A DNA stretch of 43,707 nt from Basidiobolus meristosporus CBS 931.73 (GCA_002104905.1 MCFE01000705.1:1-43707), one strand, 5' to 3'. Positions 9,767-19,250 are shown, numbered from the stretch's first letter. Notes: generated by a model not told the origin, from the sequence alone. Numbers and translations: made by a program.

Positions 9767-10660
9767 ATGGCCAACACCTCCAATGCCTACCTAAAGAAGC
9801 AAGCCTACGGCAAGACCAAGGTTCGCATCACCAAGGTCATCCGCCACACCAAGAACTGGCATGATGTTGTCGAGCTCACTGCTCAAGTCCTCCTCGATGG
9901 CAAGTTCGAGACCTCCTACACCGAGGCTGACAACTCTGTTGTTGTCCCAACTGACACTGTCAAGAACACCCTCTACGTCCTTGCCAAGAAGTCTGCGAAT
10001 GTCCAGACCATCGAGCGCTTTGGTTACGAGATTGGCCAACACTTCATCAACAGATACTCCCACGTCGATGATGTCTTCATCAAGCTCATCCAACACCGCT
10101 GGACCCGTGTTGAGATCGATGGCCAACTCCACCCTCACTCCTTCCTCCGTGATGGCGATGAGACTAGACGTGTCGAGATGACAGTCTCTCGGGATGGAAA
10201 GGTGTCCATTGAGTCTCGCCTCAAGGATCTCCTTGTGTTGAAGTCCACTGGTTCTGCCTTCACCAACTTCCACCGCTGCGAGTACACTACCCTTCAAGAC
10301 GCCACTGACCGAATCTTCTCCACTAGTGTCGATGCCAAGTGGACCTACAACCTCGAGAAGTCCAAGATCGAAGAGATTCCATTCGACGAGATTGCCAACA
10401 GTGTTCGTGAGATCACCCTCAGCACCTTTGCCACTGACGACTCCGCCTCGGTGCAAGCCACCATGTACCAGATGGGTGAGAAGGTGTTGGTTCAGAATGT
10501 GGATGTTCGCGAGATCAGCTATGCACTCCCGAACAAGCACTACCTCAGTATCAACCTGAAACCCTTCAACCTTCCCAACGAAGGCAAGGACATGAACATT
10601 TTCCAACCCATTAGTGACCCCTCTGGCTACATTACCGCTACTATTGCACGTGGGCAATAA
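9767..10660 (+). CDS. Urate oxidase (uricase), copy 2, without PTS1
   Basis: This 297-residue protein has the full set of uricase active-site residues: Lys16, Thr62-Asp63 (VPTDTVKNT), Phe165, Arg182 (TDRIFST), Val229-Gln230 (ASVQATMY), Asn256 and His258 (LPNKHY). The ATG at 9767 is chosen because it has good context (CAAAATGG), lies about 60 bp after the TATA-like box and aligns with copy 1. The longer in-frame ORF from 9695 would include the TATA region. The C-terminus is TATIARGQ, again without a PTS1 tripeptide, so both copies differ from typical fungal uricases in the same way. Sequence between the catalytic motifs differs a lot from copy 1, suggesting different regulation or kinetics. 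Confidence 0.96.
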   Translation: MANTSNAYLKKQAYGKTKVRITKVIRHTKNWHDVVELTAQVLLDGKFETSYTEADNSVVVPTDTVKNTLYVLAKKSANVQTIERFGYEIGQHFINRYSHVDDVFIKLIQHRWTRVEIDGQLHPHSFLRDGDETRRVEMTVSRDGKVSIESRLKDLLVLKSTGSAFTNFHRCEYTTLQDATDRIFSTSVDAKWTYNLEKSKIEEIPFDEIANSVREITLSTFATDDSASVQATMYQMGEKVLVQNVDVREISYALPNKHYLSINLKPFNLPNEGKDMNIFQPISDPSGYITATIARGQ

Positions 10661-11598
10661 TTTTACTGCTCATTCATCGTACCAAATCTCTCATGCATAA
10701 TTTGGATACCGAATAAATCCCATTTATATATACTATAACTATACCACCAAACCTCGGCTCCAAGTAACGGGAGCCTGAGCGACCTACCTCCGTGGTATAG
10801 AAATGCGTCGGCGATTCTCCACGGCGGCCTGTTCCTTCATTTGGGTTTTCGAAATTGGTACTAATTCACCTCGATTGCGGACTTACTCCAAATGAAATGG
10901 TGGAAATTCATCCAAAGCTGGCCTGAATATCCATCAATCGCTATACACCCACTCATCACCGATGGAGCGGCCGCCAGCTTGGAGTTTTAACCAAGCATCC
11001 TTCTATTAGGTGACTGCACTCTCAACTTCATGATGCTCTTCAGGCTTTGTTTCCACACCAGTATCAACCAGCACCTGGAAACGTAACCTCTTGGCATTCA
11101 AGTTCCACCCTATCTTTACAGTCTAGCATCCTCAAAATCGCCCCCATTAGCCCTAGATCTACCTCCAACACCCTTCACACGATCGTCGAATTAAGCATGG
11201 ATCATCCTCAGCCATACGAGTCGGATGGATCCGAGTGGTTGAGATTTCGGCTTTTATGGAACCGGTATCTTACCAACTGAGAATCAGGTCAACCGTTTGC
11301 TTGGACTTTCCACCGGGGTCCCATGCATGCACCGATATGGCTGAAATTGATTGACCCCCAGTTCGCACCAGTGCGTACACAGAGCTGGTTAGCTCATTCA
11401 GCGGTGCGACGTTCGGTCGAGCTTAGGTGAGGATACGTGAGGTCCTCATTCGTGGACCCTTAGTTGGGAACTGGAGATATGATCCACAAGCCTGATTAAG
11501 TGAGGATCTACGTGAACGTGAGCCACCATTGGCGGAGATGTGAGATGGTTATTGACGAAAATCTTCGCTCCCAAGAGGAAGTTGACAAGCGAGAGGAG
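10661..11598. other. Gene-free DNA
   Basis: This is the 3' flank of urate oxidase copy 2 and upstream DNA of the cysteine-rich gene. A 77-codon ORF at 11047-11280 on the plus strand has no recognisable feature and is not called. Confidence 0.4.
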
Positions 11599-11606
11599 TA
11601 TAAAAG
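11599..11606 (+). promoter_or_regulatory. TATA box of the cysteine-rich secreted protein gene
   Basis: TATAAAAG lies about 85 bp before the ATG at 11691. This spacing resembles the other TATA-start distances in the window. Confidence 0.6.
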
Positions 11607-11690
11607 AATCAAGCGCACCATCATCAACGGCAAGTGATCTGCGCTCTCGATCTTGACCGACCACCAGACAGACCCTCTTCCCTTACCCAG

Positions 11691-11942
11691 ATGAAACTTC
11701 TCACCCTCGTTGGACTTTTCGGCGTCGCCAACGCCGGCACCGCCTACTACTGGTGCTCCAAAACCCGCAACTCCTGCAACGCTGGCATCGATCCCGTCAA
11801 CACCGAATACTGCGCGGTCACCGTCCTCAACCGCGGGGTTACCCAATGGGGAGCCCTCGCCGACTGGAGCCAGTCCACCTTCAACAAGTTCCAATCCTGT
11901 TGCCACAGTGGCAACAAGGGCGGCTGCTACAGCAAGAACTAA
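11691..11942 (+). CDS. Small secreted cysteine-rich protein (83 aa)
   Basis: The ATG at 11691 gives a protein starting with a signal peptide (MKLLTLVGLFGVANA, cleaved probably after ANA). The mature part is about 68 residues with six cysteines (YWC, NSC, EYC, SCC and GGC), consistent with three disulfides. Tyr and Trp cluster at the mature N-terminus (TAYYW), and the tail is GGCYSKN. Nineteen in-frame codons upstream of this ATG are ignored because they push the signal peptide inward. This layout is typical of fungal small secreted proteins, which include antimicrobial peptides and host-acting effectors. The family is not recognised and no activity is claimed. Confidence 0.8.
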   Translation: MKLLTLVGLFGVANAGTAYYWCSKTRNSCNAGIDPVNTEYCAVTVLNRGVTQWGALADWSQSTFNKFQSCCHSGNKGGCYSKN

Positions 11943-12795
11943 GCATTCCCACCGCCTCGAATAGACTCCGATCCCTCCTGGTGTTGGAAATAAACTCCCC
12001 TTCGCCTCGTCTAAATCTGCACTTTAGGTTGATTTTGAATGACATGGATCATTTCCGCTGGGGTGCGTCGGGTTCGTGAACCATGTGGATATTCTAATGG
12101 AAGCCAGCAATCGAATGGTCAAGAACTGATGCAGCTTCCTGTGTATTTACTTGTATAAGAAGGCTTCTTTCGGAGGTAAATGGTCGATTGTAGGAGGTGG
12201 AAACCATGAAGTCCGGCAGAGTGTGGACCTAGTTGGGATAAATAGAGCTGAACTATGTGTGATTAGTGAAGTAGCGCTGTGGAAGAAGTACTCTTTGATT
12301 CGGACAATGACATGGAGATTCATGTGGTAATCGAACCAAGAATTCCCCGAGTACCCATGAAAATGTTGACAAGTGGGGTGTGTGCGGACTTCCATACCAT
12401 GAGTGTTGCCCGTTTTAGATGTATTCTCACTCCACCCCACTGTCCACATAACTTGAAATGGCTGATCATACTTTCATGTACACGTTCGGCTGAAGTGTGT
12501 GTCTGAACCATCAAATACCCATGCAGCCCAGAGCATTCCCAACCTATCTCTTAACACGGAGACTTCCGGTGAGAAGTTGAGTCATCTCATGACTGCAAAT
12601 TCAACAACTTTGGATGTGACTAGGGTTGGCCCATTCGGCTTCTAGCTTGCCATTCATCTGAGTGCATAACAAGAGCAATAACGGGTTGTCCACCAGTTCA
12701 TATGGTGTCATATTTGAAGACGTTGAGTGAAGTGTCACTCTGCTGCGCTTGGGGCAAAAGGCTGTTTTACCTCACATTGATAGGAATAAATAAAT
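11943..12795. other. Gene-free DNA
   Basis: Both strands carry only short overlapping ORFs with no recognisable signal (12147-12514). I see nothing supportable here. Confidence 0.4.
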
Positions 12796-12800
12796 AAAAA
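12796..12800 (-). terminator. Pol III terminator of the tRNA gene
   Basis: A run of five T on the minus strand, one base after the tRNA discriminator region. Confidence 0.6.
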
Positions 12801-12801
12801 G

Positions 12802-12874
12802 CAACCAAGCCAGGGGTCGAACCTGGGACCTTCCGCTTAGGAGGCGGACGCTCTATCCACTGAGCTACGAGGCC
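12802..12874 (-). tRNA. tRNA-Arg(CCU), intronless, acceptor stem imperfect
   Basis: On the minus strand the sequence folds as a 73-nt tRNA. The D stem is GCTC/GAGC, the anticodon stem TCCGC/GCGGA has loop CTCCTAA (anticodon CCU, reading AGG), and the T stem CCAGG/CCTGG has loop TTCGACC. The B box (GGTTCGACC) is canonical. The acceptor strands (GGCCTCG and CTTGGTT) pair poorly: G7-C66, C3-G70 and C4-G69 are good, positions 1 and 2 are G.U, and positions 5-68 and 6-67 are mismatches. A T5 terminator follows. It may be a functional gene with a weak acceptor stem or a tRNA pseudogene. Confidence 0.75.
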
Positions 12875-14300
12875 GAATTTAACTGTTACAGAGTAAAGAG
12901 TCAGTCGATGTTAAGTGATATCAACGCATACAAAGACGACTTAGTAGCCAGGGAAAAGCAAATCCAAGACAAATCACCAGACTCACAATAAGGTATAAAT
13001 ACCAAACAAGCAACTAAATAAAAAGGGAGTTTTTGGTTATAGGCAGAAGAGCGTAGTAGGAACGAATATTAGCTTGAATATATTTCTACAAAGTCACCAC
13101 CCTAACCTTTTAAAGAGATATTCTTACACTACCCCGTCGAATCTACAAGATAACATACACGTTATCCCTTTTTGTACTCTCTAAAGGACATTACTCTTTA
13201 AGTACGTAACATAACAATGTTAAAATAGTCTGAGACCTGACCTGTGCGTACTTAGTATCTATGACAAAGGTTTAAATTGATGAAGAAGTAACTTGCAATA
13301 AAGACAGGCCTCTTTCGGATATTTGACGCATCGGAATACAATACAATTTTACAGAGTCAAATAGGCCTAGTATCTCGTGCCGATCATTCACATCGGAGAA
13401 ATATCAACTGATGTCAATCCTGCAGGATATTTGGTCATTATTCAGAAACCAATCTATCGCTAACCCCCACCAGATTCCCAAGAGATTGTTGTTTAGTCGC
13501 GGCTTCCGTTTACGAACTGTACGAAAATCATCCCGATAGAGCTATCTTTTTTTTTTCCTCATTTTCTTAAATCTACCCGCAGGGAACGTGATTTTTTTCA
13601 GCCAGTCAGCCAATGGATAGGTCGGATTAGGAGTTCTCAACAATTCCCCCCCCCCCCTGCTACGTATCCCACAATATCAACAGCGGTCTGGTTGACTTTA
13701 AATACGGTCCAGGCGTCTTCGTGACACTTCAATTCTCAGTAGGAAACTTTTACCTGTTATTTTATAAATAACATATAGTTTTCTTTATGATGTAATTGGG
13801 GATCATTACTCACTAATGATTAATACCACCCAGGCTCACCCGGATTGCAACCCGGGTTGGGTCGATTGCTGACCTGAGAACTCAACAATACTTTTAAAAA
13901 TCAAAAATTTCAACAACTGTGTTTAATACTCGGGATTTATGGGTTGTTCAGGAGTAACACGAATCCTCGTTTGAAGGGAAAATAGTGTGGGCAATGTTCC
14001 CCACACTGGATGAAATATGTTCAAGTCATTGTTGTCGGGAGTTGCTTTCATAGTAAATGTACTCAGACGATTGGGTTCCACGCAAACAATTTCGCCTAGT
14101 TGCGCATTTTTCAAAACTACTGGGTCGAGTGTCAAAAGGAGCCGCATTCAAGAAATAGTCAGGCTGGCGCTCGTTACTAGCAGATTATCATATACTTTTC
14201 CTAGACAGGAGTTCCCTATATTACAGATAGCCCATAATCTACTGTGTAACCATAGAGAAGGCCTAGAGAGCTGCTTAAAGGAGCTGCACCATCATTCGCA
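12875..14300. other. Gene-free AT-rich DNA
   Basis: No gene is supported. There is a run of C at about 13648-13660 and an imperfect GC-rich palindrome at about 13835-13865. A 96-codon plus-strand ORF at 14017-14307 overlaps the upstream element of the first metallothionein and looks like chance. Confidence 0.4.
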
Positions 14301-14319
14301 TGCGTGATTTTAGCTATTG
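14301..14319 (+). promoter_or_regulatory. Conserved distal metallothionein element (MT1)
   Basis: TGCGTGATTTTAGCTATTG, 217 bp before the MT1 start. It is one of eight copies across the array (see the finding on the distal element). Confidence 0.55.
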
Positions 14320-14517
14320 CAACGGCCTACCAATCGTCCATAGGTGATGATAAATGAAAGTGGCACAATTCACGTGAGGAAGTGATGGACAATTGGACCG
14401 ATCACGAGGCATTGGTGGATACAGTAAGAAAGATCGGTCCGATTGAGAAAGTGAATTTATAAAAAGCAGGAATCGGCCTTGGTACCTGCATACTCTATCA
14501 TCATTAAACATTCCAAC

Positions 14518-14901
14518 ATGGCTTCCCAACAAACCGTCAAGGTCTGCTGCTGTGGCGAGAACTGCCAGTGCGAGCAATGCCAATGCCAAAAGGCCGAAGT
14601 GAAGGCCACCTGCTCTTGCAAGGACAACTGCACCTGCGAGAAGTGCGAGTGCGCCAAGGCCGTTGAAGTGCCACCCTGCGAGTGCAAGGGCGGTTGCAAG
14701 TGCGTCAACTGCCAAGGCAAGAAGCAACCCGGATGCAACTGTGGCGAGGGGTGCAAGTGCGGCTCCGCCTGTAAATGCGGCGAGGCCAAGAAGAGCAAGT
14801 GCTGCTGCGGGGACGACTGCAAGTGCGAGTCGTGCGAAGGCCAAAGTGGCAAGTGCTGCTGTGGTGACAACTGCAAGTGCACCAAATGCCCCACCCATTA
14901 A
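14518..14901 (+). CDS. Metallothionein MT1 (127 aa, six Cys modules)
   Basis: A small cytosolic metal-thiolate protein that binds Cu(I), Zn or Cd through cysteine. About 36 of 127 residues are Cys, arranged as six modules of about 15-22 residues of the form C-x-C-x3-C-x-C-x2-C, separated by Cys-free linkers such as AKAVEVPP and EGQSGK. Fungi with comparable long modular copper metallothioneins include Cryptococcus neoformans (CMT1/CMT2). The start is the ATG at 14518 (MASQQTVK), about 60 bp after the TATA box (TATAAAAAG, 14458-14466). The leader AAAAGCAGGAATCGGCC is shared by most copies. The 3' flank has an AATAAA. The pair MT1 plus the convergent MT2 corresponds to the pair MT11 plus MT12 nine kb away. 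Metal induction is inferred. Confidence 0.95.
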   Translation: MASQQTVKVCCCGENCQCEQCQCQKAEVKATCSCKDNCTCEKCECAKAVEVPPCECKGGCKCVNCQGKKQPGCNCGEGCKCGSACKCGEAKKSKCCCGDDCKCESCEGQSGKCCCGDNCKCTKCPTH

Positions 14902-15328
14902 ATGCGCATTACAATGTATATCTCCAAAGTAACCCTCTACACTTGTACTATTTCATTCCACACCAATAAATTCTACTTCGCAATCATAGTATTTGACGTT
15001 TTCCTGTGTTCGCTAGGCCAGAGTGTTTGGCTTTTTCATGTTCCATCGAGTTGTTCGATTGTGAATTGGTTTTGAATCCAGTGACATACAAAACGATGCG
15101 TTTCATACATATTGTGTCGGTTTAATGCACTATGACTGAACATATTATCTGCTACCAGGAAGTAAAGGGGACAAGGTTCGGTAACTGAGGCGTAGAAGAA
15201 AATTTCAATAACAATAGGGCTTCAATGGCGAAGAGCAGGTTTGGAACTAATTTATTATGACAAACACTTCCAAGGAAATTTACAAGGTACAATGGCGGAA
15301 GTAATGAGGGTTAAGTCTTTCTATTGAA
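14902..15328. repeat. Convergent intergenic block, copy A
   Basis: The 3' flanks of MT1 and MT2 are joined here. The block is homologous to 23682-24131 between MT11 and MT12. The first about 130 bp (14902 to about 15030) are nearly identical, and so are the parts next to MT2 and MT12 (from the tract around GGCTTCAATGGC). It shows that the gene pair was duplicated as a unit. Confidence 0.75.
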
Positions 15329-15502
15329 TTAGTGAGTAGGGCGCTTGGTGCACTTGTTCTTCTTGGCCTCGCCGCATTTACAGGCGGAGCCGCACTTGCA
15401 CCCCTCGCCACAGTTGCATCCGGATTGCTTCTTGCCTTGGCAGTTGACGCACTGGCAGTTCTCGCCACAGCAGTAGATCTTGACGATTTGTCGGGAAGCC
15501 AT
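15329..15502 (-). CDS. Metallothionein MT2, internally deleted (57 aa)
   Basis: It starts MASRQIVKIYCCGENC and ends NKCTKRPTH, so both termini of the family are present. After NCQC it jumps to VNCQGKK, losing module 2 and most of modules 1 and 3. A second jump near the end loses modules 5 and most of 6. The remaining protein has fewer than half of the cysteines, and a module-1 Cys has become Tyr (IYCC). The frame is open, so it may be expressed. The promoter has the normal TATA/leader block, but the DNA beyond it is fused to the truncated MT3. Confidence 0.8.
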   Translation of the reverse strand: MASRQIVKIYCCGENCQCVNCQGKKQSGCNCGEGCKCGSACKCGEAKKNKCTKRPTH

Positions 15503-15586
15503 GTTGGAATGTTTAATGATGATAGGATATGCAGGTACCAAGGCCGATTCCTGCTTTTTATAAATTCAATTTCTCAACCGGACCGA

Positions 15587-15766
15587 TCAACCGTCCTTGC
15601 ACTCGCAAGGCGGTGCCTCCGCGGTCCTGGCGCACCCACATTTCTCGCAGGTGCAGTTATCTTTACAAGGGCATGTGACTTTCACTTCGACCCTTTGGCA
15701 TTGGCATTGTTCGTATTGACAATTGTCGCCACAGCAACGGATCATGGCGGTTTGTTGGGAAGTCAT
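15587..15766 (-). pseudogene. Metallothionein MT3, 3'-truncated (59 codons)
   Basis: It starts MTSQQTAMIRCCGDNC and runs through modules 1 and 2 into the start of module 3 (CECKDG), then hits TGA. At that point the sequence changes directly into the MT2 promoter (the tract containing GGTCCGGTTGAG). A deletion therefore joined the coding region of MT3 to the promoter of MT2, probably at a short GGTTG match. The upstream CGCCATTGG-type motif persists as CTAATAGCG (minus-strand sense CGCTATTAG) at 15868-15876, 110 bp before the start. The protein is close to MT4 (TAMIRCCG, QRVEVKVTCPC). Confidence 0.8.
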
Positions 15767-16357
15767 GTTGGAATGTTTAGTGGTGACAGAGTATGCAGGT
15801 GCCAAGGCCGATTCCTGCTATTTATAAATTCACTTTCCACTCCGGACCAACGGATCACCCATACCTCCTAATAGCGTAAATCATACCGTACCACTTAACC
15901 AGCCTGGTTACCTCCGCGCCAGTACGCTTTGTATCGATTCCTACGGAACTAGATGACCCGAAAACCAAATGGGCGATAGTGGTAAATATACTTTCACTAA
16001 TTTCGAATGAATCCTGTGTGGTGACTGGAATGCGATATGATCTATATGCAACTCATCGGACTTTCCTTACGAATGAAGCTGCCAACACATGCCGGTTGTA
16101 CTCAACACACCCTGCGAAGTCAAACTCTTCAGGTTACGCAATGATTCAAAAAGGTGATTAGGTGTCGAATCAAACCACCTCCCAGAAATGTACATCACAG
16201 ATCGGCTGGCTTCCACTCTAGGCACTACTTCACACGCTTCTCCGATCATATTCTGGATCCGGCTTTTGGCTTTACTTTCGATGCGGATCAAACATGATTC
16301 TACTACTCGAAGCCTCGTATACTGTGTAACACTCGATAAGCTTAGGGATTCATCCGT
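15767..16357. other. Intergenic DNA between MT3 and MT4 (head to head)
   Basis: It holds divergent promoters for MT3 (minus) and MT4 (plus). A motif found upstream in several array units, CAGGTTACGCA, is at about 16131-16141. No other gene is supported. Confidence 0.5.
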
Positions 16358-16377
16358 TGCGTTATTTTAGCTATTGG
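16358..16377 (+). promoter_or_regulatory. Conserved distal metallothionein element (MT4)
   Basis: TGCGTTATTTTAGCTATTGG, 241 bp before the MT4 start codon; it matches the array consensus exactly. Confidence 0.6.
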
Positions 16378-16489
16378 GGGAGATTCACATATCGTCAGTT
16401 TGTAGCATTGTGGAGAATTATTCGTGAAGAACCGCGTTTGTCACTAAGAGGAGAGCGATTGGGCCGGCCTTGATCGGAGGCGCGATATA

Positions 16490-16498
16490 CGCCATTGG
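16490..16498 (+). promoter_or_regulatory. Proximal CGCCATTGG motif (MT4)
   Basis: The exact 9-mer lies 109 bp before the start of the dead copy MT4. It contains an inverted CCAAT box (ATTGG). Confidence 0.6.
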
Positions 16499-16598
16499 TC
16501 AGCATGAATGTCCGTTGGTGCGGGTGAGTATGTGAAAGCATATAAAAAGCAGGAATCGGCCTTGGTACATGCATACTCTTCTGAATAAACACCGCAAC

Positions 16599-16950
16599 AT
16601 GGCCTCCCAACAAACCGCCATGATCCGTTGCTGTGGCAACAATTGTCAATACGAACAATGCCAATGCCAATGCCAAAGGGTCGAAGTGAAAGTCACATGC
16701 CCTTGTAAAGATAACTGCACCTGCAAGAAATGTGAGTGCGCCAGGACCGCGGAGGCACCGCCTTGCGAGTGCAAGGACGGTTGCAAGTGCATCAACTGCT
16801 AGGGGAAAGCAATCCAGCTGAAAATGCGACGAGATCAAGAAGAATAAGTGTTGTTGCGGGAGCGACCGCGATTGTGAGTCGTGCGAAAGCCATAGTGGTA
16901 CCTGCTGTTGTAACAACATTTGCGAGTGCGCCAAGTGTCCCACCCATTAA
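16599..16950 (+). pseudogene. Metallothionein MT4 pseudogene (nonsense plus frameshift)
   Basis: The frame opens normally (MASQQTAMIRCCGNNC), has a small in-frame CQ insertion in module 1 (QCQCQCQR) and continues to CINC. There a TAG at 16801-16803 replaces the expected CAG of CQGKK. Just downstream the frame also shifts. The rest of the gene (short form without most of module 4, then modules 5-6 with several Cys lost, ending KCPTH) is readable in another frame to the TAA at 16948-16950. Promoter elements are intact, so loss of function lies in the coding region. An expressed 67-residue two-and-a-half-module protein is still possible. Confidence 0.85.
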
Positions 16951-17402
16951 TCACTCACCGTGCGGTATATCTCCATAAGATATCTTCCAAGCTTGTGCTT
17001 TGAAATTCCAAATAAATCAATTCCGCTGGACTATCATCGTTATTGCGTTATTGGTTTATTCTTTATTCCTGTAGGTTGGGTCTCCACTTGGATGGGTGAA
17101 AATCACTTATTTCGGAGTTCATTGAGGAAACTTGTGATAAGCAACGTGAAGTTCCCCATAATCTACAATCCGACATTCTTCCGCAGTGCATTGGGCATGA
17201 GGCAGAGATTCTCTCTGAATGTTGTGCAGAATATGATGAACTCAAGGTTCTGTGACTAAGATCTACAAGCACGCAATAGTGGGAACCATTGATAGTGTGG
17301 GGAAAGAAGGGGCAAAGGGTAGATTTGTAGCCAATTTATTATACCATATAGTTCGAGAATATTTACAAGATATGATGGGAGTGTATGCAGGGTTAGGCTT
17401 TT
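16951..17402. other. Convergent intergenic DNA between MT4 and MT5
   Basis: The right part (about 17300-17402) is homologous to the 3' flanks of MT2 and MT12 (the tract leading into a TTTACAAG-type sequence and the coding end). No gene is supported; a 99-codon ORF at 16960-17259 looks like chance. Confidence 0.5.
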
Positions 17403-17534
17403 CTAATATTTGTGGGCAGCGCACTTGATGCACTGGTTGCTCTGGCCTTCGCCTTCGCCTCCACCCCCACCTTTGAGCATTGGAAACGTTCGTCACACCA
17501 ACAATTCCTGACTGTTTTTTTTTTGGGAAGCCAT
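17403..17534 (-). pseudogene. Metallothionein MT5 pseudogene (short, frameshifted)
   Basis: The family start (ATGGCTTCCCAA) at 17534 runs into ten consecutive A, then a TGA after 13 codons. In a shifted frame the tail is recognisable (EGQSNQC, CIKC, then TAG at 17403-17405), so only the two ends of the gene remain. The upstream region is well preserved: the TATA-like box and leader (AAAAAGCAGGATTCGG), and CTAATGGCG (minus-strand sense CGCCATTAG) at 17637-17645, 111 bp before the start. Confidence 0.75.
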
Positions 17535-17734
17535 ATTGAATAGTTTGTGAAGAACTGAGCATGCACGCATCAAGACCGAATCCTGCTTTTTATACAATCA
17601 CCCTCCCAGCTGGAACAACACATCTCACAGCATCCTCTAATGGCGTAAATCTCGCATAAACTCATCAACAGTCCAATTGATCTTCTTGTGGCCATAGCAG
17701 GCCAAACATGCTATATTCCTCAAAGACAATAACT

Positions 17735-18137
17735 CCCTATCTGACCGTTGCATCATACCTGCTTGTAACCTAACTTATGGTATGCATTAAACGTCCATCT
17801 ACCACTCGCAGTAAAGCCGCGTCCATTGGGTTACTATGGAAAAGTCCAGAAATTTGCCTAAAGGAGATGCTTCATCGATCCAATGCGTGATTTTTGCCGT
17901 TGGGGATGATCACTTACTAATCGTGGATTGAACATGACGAAAAATCAACGCCGATGCTATCATGTGACGAATTTCTCGGAGCAGAGGAGAGCGATTGGAC
18001 CGGCCTTGATCGGAGGCGCGATATACGCCATCGGTCAGCATGGGTGATCCATTGGTGCGGGTGAGCAAGTGAAAGCATATTAAAAGCAGGAATCGGTCTT
18101 GGTACATGCATACTCTATTCTGAATAAACACCGCGAC
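17735..18137 (+). repeat. Promoter block, direct repeat copy 1 (MT6)
   Basis: About 400 bp nearly identical to 19742-20144, offset 2007 bp. It contains the distal element (17884-17905), the proximal motif as CGCCATCGG (18026-18034), the TATA-like box (here ATATTAAAAG) and the leader. It drives MT6, while the other copy drives MT8, whose coding region belongs to a different structural class. Confidence 0.85.
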
Positions 18138-18485
18138 ATGGCCTCCCAACAAACCGTCAAGATCTGCTGCTGTGGCGAGAACTGCCAGTGCGAGCAATGC
18201 CAATGCCAAAAGGTCGCAGTGAAGGCCACCTGCTCTTGCAAAGACAACTGCACCTGCGAGAAGTGCAAGTGTACCAAGGCTGTTGAAGTGCCACCCTGCG
18301 AGTGCAAGGGCGATTGCAAGTGCGCCAACTGCCAGGGTAAGAAAAAATCCGGATGCAAATGCAGCGAGGCCAAGAAGAGCAGATGTTGCTGTGGGGACAA
18401 CTGCAAGTGTGAGTCGTCCGAAGGCCAGAGTGGCAAGTGCTGCTGTGATGATAACTGCAAATGCACCAAGTGCCCCACCGATTAG
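18138..18485 (+). CDS. Metallothionein MT6 (115 aa, short form)
   Basis: It is the same family as MT1 but lacks exactly 12 residues of module 4 (the stretch between SGC and KC), an in-frame 36-bp difference also seen in MT4, MT9 and MT10. One Cys in module 5 is replaced (ESSEG instead of ESCEG) and module 6 reads CCCDDNC. It ends KCPTD. The frame is intact from MASQQTVK to the TAG. Its TATA-like box has an A-to-T change compared with its twin promoter at MT8, which could lower expression. Confidence 0.93.
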   Translation: MASQQTVKICCCGENCQCEQCQCQKVAVKATCSCKDNCTCEKCKCTKAVEVPPCECKGDCKCANCQGKKKSGCKCSEAKKSRCCCGDNCKCESSEGQSGKCCCDDNCKCTKCPTD

Positions 18486-19071
18486 CGGCCCATCAAAATG
18501 CATCTCTCCAAAACAACTCTCCACACTTGTACTATTACCTTCAAAACCAATAAATATTCCTTAGTAACCTGCTGTTTGCTATACTTATCTGTATGATTTT
18601 TTACATATGGTGGGGATTTTTCTGCTCACGGAATCATTTTGAATGATGTAACAAGCCACCCAGTTTTTCCGTAACTACGACCCGGGTTCGTCTGGCAGCA
18701 AAGTGTATGTTTACTGTAGAATCCAAACGAGCTTTTCCAGTTACCTTATACACACGATACCCCTAACAATCGAATTCACTCTAGTCAGGCTACGCACATC
18801 TTGCATAAATTCTAGTGGGTAGTTGTTGAAAGGAACCGCATCCCTGAAGTCAAATGGCCTCCAGGCAAGAGCCTAGTACACGCACTACTCGACATGTTAT
18901 CCCCGGATGAAATTTTTTCTGGCGATCTTTACCTGGAGCCAGCGAGTAACCCTACTAGTTGAGACGACCGAATGTACTACCTCAACTCGCAGTAGAACCT
19001 CACCTAATGCGCAGCCATTATCAGAGAAACGCCTAGAAATTTGATTTAAGGGGTAGCTTCATCGATCGCAC
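18486..19071. other. Intergenic DNA between MT6 and MT7
   Basis: It starts with the MT6 3' flank, including an AATAAA at about 18550. A CAGGCTACGCA-type repeat of the array is at about 18786. No other gene is supported. Confidence 0.5.
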
Positions 19072-19092
19072 GCGATGATTTAGCTATTGAGG
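19072..19092 (+). promoter_or_regulatory. Conserved distal metallothionein element (MT7)
   Basis: A degenerate copy (GCGATGATTTAGCTATTGAG), 179 bp before the MT7 start, so closer than in the other copies. Confidence 0.45.
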
Positions 19093-19139
19093 TGTATTAC
19101 CTACCAATTATAATTGATCATTAGGTACGGCGAGGTTTA

Positions 19140-19148
19140 CGCCATTGG
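19140..19148 (+). promoter_or_regulatory. Proximal CGCCATTGG motif (MT7)
   Basis: Exact 9-mer, 111 bp before the MT7 ATG. Confidence 0.6.
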
Positions 19149-19250
19149 AGGAATTCGCGAGATGCGTTATTCCGACTTGGAAAACGGTTTTATAAAAAGC
19201 AGGAATCTGGCTTGGTACCTGCATACTCTATCATCAATAAACTACTCAAC

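Noticed and set aside
11385-11430. A-box-like tract (TTAGCTCATTCAG) suggesting a tRNA
   Set aside because: No matching anticodon and T arms at the right distance.
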